A DNA stretch of 8,649 bases from assembly GCA_012515365.1 (NCBI GenBank), contig JAAYYM010000614.1:1-8649 (forward strand). Reading direction: 5' to 3'. The position numbers were made by a program, and so were the translations under genes. Source of the stretch: Clostridia bacterium. Lineage in GTDB: Bacteria > Bacillota_A > Clostridia > Lachnospirales > Lachnospiraceae. The notes beneath the pieces were generated by a model that saw only the letters and a list, made by a program, of their open reading frames with translations, searched no databases and was not told the origin of the DNA. Positions 6,763-8,649 of the stretch are shown piece after piece (the stretch's first letter is position 1; each line of letters begins with the position of its first letter).

Positions 6763-7923
6763 TTAGTGCGCAACATATGATGTAATCTGTATCGGTTCTA
6801 GCTGCGTATCTGAAGGATAATCATAACCATCCGGTATGTATGTATTATTATACTTGTAGTCATACATACAAGGTTCTTTATTCGTGTTTGTATAATATCC
6901 AACATTACATCCTGCATCATTACCAAGATAATTAAGTGCAGTTTGATTATAATGCCAGGTATCTACCATATAAGAGCCATCAAAGCCTGAGAGCAGTGTC
7001 GATCCAAGTGCATAATACGTACTCTGCTTACACATCTGTGTCTGAGCTGCGATAATATCATCAAAATAATGCAGATTTTCTAATGTTCTTCCCGGGCGGA
7101 TAATAAATACCTTTTGTACACCTTTAATGAATAATGGACGAATGATATTATCCATATTTTCAACATACTGCTCCGGAGTCACACCCTTATCTGCGTCTGA
7201 TTCTCCCTGAAGCCATACAACATACTGATGACGAATCGAATACATATCATTTTCAAGCCATACAACGGCACGCGCATGACGTTCTACAAAATCATTGACA
7301 ATGGCATCTCTGGTCCAGTATTCACTTGCTGTCGCCCCTGCGGATGCAGATACTGCTACAATCGGAACTCCTGTCTCTTCATAATAAGCATTGGCAAAAG
7401 CAGATACTAAGGATCCTTTCTTGCCACCCGGATATTCTATGATTCCACCTACCTGATTTTCATTCACGCCAAAAGGTTCCTGTATCGGATATAATCTGGT
7501 CGGATCAGAGATCGCTCGAAATTCAAATCCATGTTCTGGCTGAACACTTGGAGCTTGTGCTGCATTGCCACCGCATCCGGACATATTACTCTGTCCCATA
7601 AACATAACAAGGTCTACGATCAGTTTTCCATCTGCTGTCTTTAATTGTTTCTTTGCTGGCTGTGTATCCTCTGTCGGAGTCTCGTTTGCAGATAATGTGA
7701 TTTCTCCGGCCGATACAGTAGTCTCTTTATCCGTTGCCTCAATAACCGTAATATTACTTGTTGGTGCTTCTGTCTGATCATCTGAGGTCGCCTGAGCTTG
7801 TGTTTCTTCCACCTGAGGTGATTCTTCAGGCAGAGTAATATTTCCGGCATTTTGATTTTGACATCCGGTTATACACAAAACCATCATCAGTGATAAAAGC
7901 AAATTAAACACTTTTAGTTTCAT
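6763..7923 (-). CDS. Lipoprotein with SGNH / sialate O-acetylesterase-like (SASA) domain
   Basis: This is a secreted lipid-anchored esterase candidate. From the ATG at 7923 the protein has 386 residues. It starts MKLKVFNLLLSLMMVLCITGC, with lipobox ITGC and acylated Cys at residue 21. A Thr/Glu/Gln/Ser-rich linker follows to about residue 93. The catalytic domain opens with VMFMGQSNMSG (106-116; nucleophile Ser112), then SAGATASEYW (194-203), VVWLQGESD (235-243) and MVDTWHYN (319-326), supplying the Asp-x-x-His of the SGNH triad (Asp321, His324). This set is characteristic of the SASA (DUF303) esterases that remove O-acetyl groups from sugars. Its position in a polysaccharide operon suggests it trims acetyl or similar groups on the exported polymer. 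Acyl transfer is possible because the fold can do both. The gene overlaps the GtrA-family gene by 20 bases. In-frame ATGs at 7932 and 7929 would add three or two residues but crowd the ribosome binding site. Confidence 0.83.
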   Translation of the reverse strand: MKLKVFNLLLSLMMVLCITGCQNQNAGNITLPEESPQVEETQAQATSDDQTEAPTSNITVIEATDKETTVSAGEITLSANETPTEDTQPAKKQLKTADGKLIVDLVMFMGQSNMSGCGGNAAQAPSVQPEHGFEFRAISDPTRLYPIQEPFGVNENQVGGIIEYPGGKKGSLVSAFANAYYEETGVPIVAVSASAGATASEYWTRDAIVNDFVERHARAVVWLENDMYSIRHQYVVWLQGESDADKGVTPEQYVENMDNIIRPLFIKGVQKVFIIRPGRTLENLHYFDDIIAAQTQMCKQSTYYALGSTLLSGFDGSYMVDTWHYNQTALNYLGNDAGCNVGYYTNTNKEPCMYDYKYNNTYIPDGYDYPSDTQLEPIQITSYVAH

Positions 7924-8434
7924 TTTCATCATCCTTCTTTTCCAGAGTCATTTTTCGACTGATAAAGTTATATACCATTACAATAGCAGTAGCGACCACC
8001 TTAGCCACCAGTGACGCCAGATCTCTCGGCTCTTGTACACCTGCAAGTGCTACTAATTTTTGAAAAACCTGATAAAGCATTTCAATCATATCAGAGTACC
8101 ATGAAACATTTGCATAAATAATATCCATACATACCCATAAAACAAGAGTATTGATCCCAAGCCCAATCAGGCTGAGTATCATAAAAATAAGAAACTCTTT
8201 CCGCTTATCCGCATTATCTTTTCTCTGAAACACAAATGCCATACTGGCAAAATAATTAAAGATTAAAGATATGGAGAAGCCCATAAATCCGGCAATCAGA
8301 TAGTCATTTTCCCAATTTACAAAATATAATACAAGTGAATATACAATAAAATCAATCAGAAATGCCAGACCTCCAACGACTCCAAACTTTAATATCTGCT
8401 TCATGATCTTACCTTTTTTTACTGCTCCACTCAT
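7904..8434 (-). CDS. GtrA-family four-helix membrane protein
   Basis: This 176-residue integral membrane protein has the GtrA layout. KQILKFGVVGGLAFLIDF (12-29) is the family's opening motif and first helix. The second helix (about 44-68) contains SLIFNYFASMAFVF, matching the family S-x-x-x-N-Y-x-x-x-x-x-x-F pattern. The third helix is at about 81-103. The last (140-158) ends VMVYNFISRK, the usual C-terminal signature. GtrA proteins are thought to help move polyprenyl-phosphate sugars across the membrane, working with a GtrB-like synthase; a DPM1-like enzyme is encoded two genes downstream. The loop between helices three and four (104-139) seems longer than is common and contains a probable amphipathic segment. 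The ATG at 8434 has GGAGAGGG six bases upstream and an ATGA overlap with the preceding gene. Starting at 8473 would push 13 residues into that gene; an internal ATG at 8404 is a weaker alternative. Confidence 0.87.
   Translation of the reverse strand: MSGAVKKGKIMKQILKFGVVGGLAFLIDFIVYSLVLYFVNWENDYLIAGFMGFSISLIFNYFASMAFVFQRKDNADKRKEFLIFMILSLIGLGINTLVLWVCMDIIYANVSWYSDMIEMLYQVFQKLVALAGVQEPRDLASLVAKVVATAIVMVYNFISRKMTLEKKDDENETKSV
7933..7939 (-). promoter_or_regulatory. Ribosome binding site of the lipoprotein gene
   Basis: AAGAAGG lies nine bases before the ATG at 7923 and touches the ATG at 7932, so spacing favours 7923 among the three clustered in-frame ATGs. It is embedded in codons for the Lys-rich tail of the GtrA-family protein. 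A weaker GGA further upstream could serve 7932, so the choice is not certain. Confidence 0.4.
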
Positions 8435-8649
8435 GCTGTTCCCTCTCCATTCGATCTCATTCTCTTTAGACATAAATACATTATAACGATTATAAACAAA
8501 TAGTACAATATTCCGACAAAAATCAGTACCCAGGCTGCTTCATGGAAGAGGCGCAGTACAAAGAATATACAAACCATCATGATCCAATAGTAATACTCCA
8601 GTTCTATCCTGAAGTTGTGTTTCACAAAAAGTGCAGCAACTACAATCAG
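8431..8649 (-). CDS. Multi-spanning membrane protein, C-terminal fragment (partial)
   Basis: The reading frame is open to the right edge, so these 72 codons are the end of a longer gene; the in-frame GTG at 8625 is internal rather than a start. The visible part has the tail of one hydrophobic segment (LIVVAALFV), a short polar loop (KHNFRIELE), and two further membrane helices: one starting at YYYWIMMVCIFFVL and one containing FVGILYYLFIIVIMYLCL. It ends in a positively charged, polar tail (KRMRSNGEGTA), which would favour a cytoplasmic C-terminus. I do not recognise the family. Given the GtrA gene joined to it by ATGA overlap and the polysaccharide context, it could be a GtrII/GT-C-like membrane glycosyltransferase, a Wzx-type flippase or a Wzy-type polymerase. 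The fragment has no motif that separates these. The stop codon is TGA at 8433..8431. Confidence 0.7.
   Translation of the reverse strand: MIVVAALFVKHNFRIELEYYYWIMMVCIFFVLRLFHEAAWVLIFVGILYYLFIIVIMYLCLKRMRSNGEGTA
8441..8448 (-). promoter_or_regulatory. Ribosome binding site that fixes the GtrA-family start
   Basis: GGAGAGGG ends six bases before the ATG at 8434. Together with the ATGA overlap with the upstream stop codon, it favours 8434 over the in-frame ATGs at 8473 (inside the upstream gene) and 8404. Confidence 0.6.

Noticed and set aside
8431..8625. A complete 64-residue membrane protein starting at GTG 8625
   Set aside because: The frame stays open to the window edge with hydrophobic residues upstream, so the GTG is more likely an internal Val codon of a longer gene.
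1..8649. Mobile elements, tRNA or rRNA genes, CRISPR arrays, riboswitches
   Set aside because: No transposase or integrase reading frame, direct repeat series or cloverleaf-like gene was seen by eye. Gene spacing leaves no room outside the 70-base gap, though short imperfect repeats could be missed without computation.

Overview
The window reads as an internal slice of a long exopolysaccharide or capsule biosynthesis operon. All eleven genes that can be supported lie on the minus strand, so transcription runs from position 8649 down to position 1. Both ends cut through a gene. The organism is probably a low-GC, single-membrane Firmicute, most likely a gut Clostridia such as Lachnospiraceae. 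The grounds are the AT-rich sequence, strong AGGAGG-type ribosome binding sites, a lipobox lipoprotein, and a Firmicutes-style start of an undecaprenyl-phosphate sugar-phosphate transferase. No rRNA or marker gene confirms the taxon.

The layout follows in transcription order. Membrane and envelope section (8649 to about 5179): the C-terminus of an unidentified multi-spanning membrane protein; a GtrA-family four-helix protein; a lipoprotein with an SGNH/sialate-O-acetylesterase-like domain; a DPM1/GtrB-like family 2 glycosyltransferase; and a lysylphosphatidylglycerol-synthase-TM (UPF0104, flippase-like) membrane protein. Precursor section (5182 to 2599): an aminoglycoside-phosphotransferase-fold kinase with an extra N-terminal domain, a small HAD phosphatase of EcbF/BcbF type, and a BcbE-like nucleotidyltransferase. 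Assembly section (2609 to 1): a two-lobed family 2 glycosyltransferase whose second lobe is degenerate, a rhamnosyltransferase-like family 2 glycosyltransferase, and the first codons of the transferase that normally primes repeat-unit synthesis on undecaprenyl phosphate.

The genes are packed tightly. Five junctions are ATGA stop/start overlaps, two more genes overlap by about 11 and 20 bases, and the only gaps are about 14, 28 and 70 bases. No transposase, integrase, tRNA, CRISPR array or clear terminator was seen, and no stretch over 300 bases lacks a gene.

A working model, which is inference: the kinase, phosphatase and nucleotidyltransferase build a nucleotide-activated residue. The two cytoplasmic glycosyltransferases add sugars to a lipid-linked repeat unit primed by the last gene. 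The DPM1-like enzyme and the GtrA and/or UPF0104 proteins supply a polyprenyl-phosphate sugar for decoration outside the membrane. The lipoprotein edits acyl groups on the exported polymer. The least explained part, and the best candidate for something undescribed, is the coupled kinase-phosphatase-nucleotidyltransferase cassette and the unassigned N-terminal domain of its kinase.
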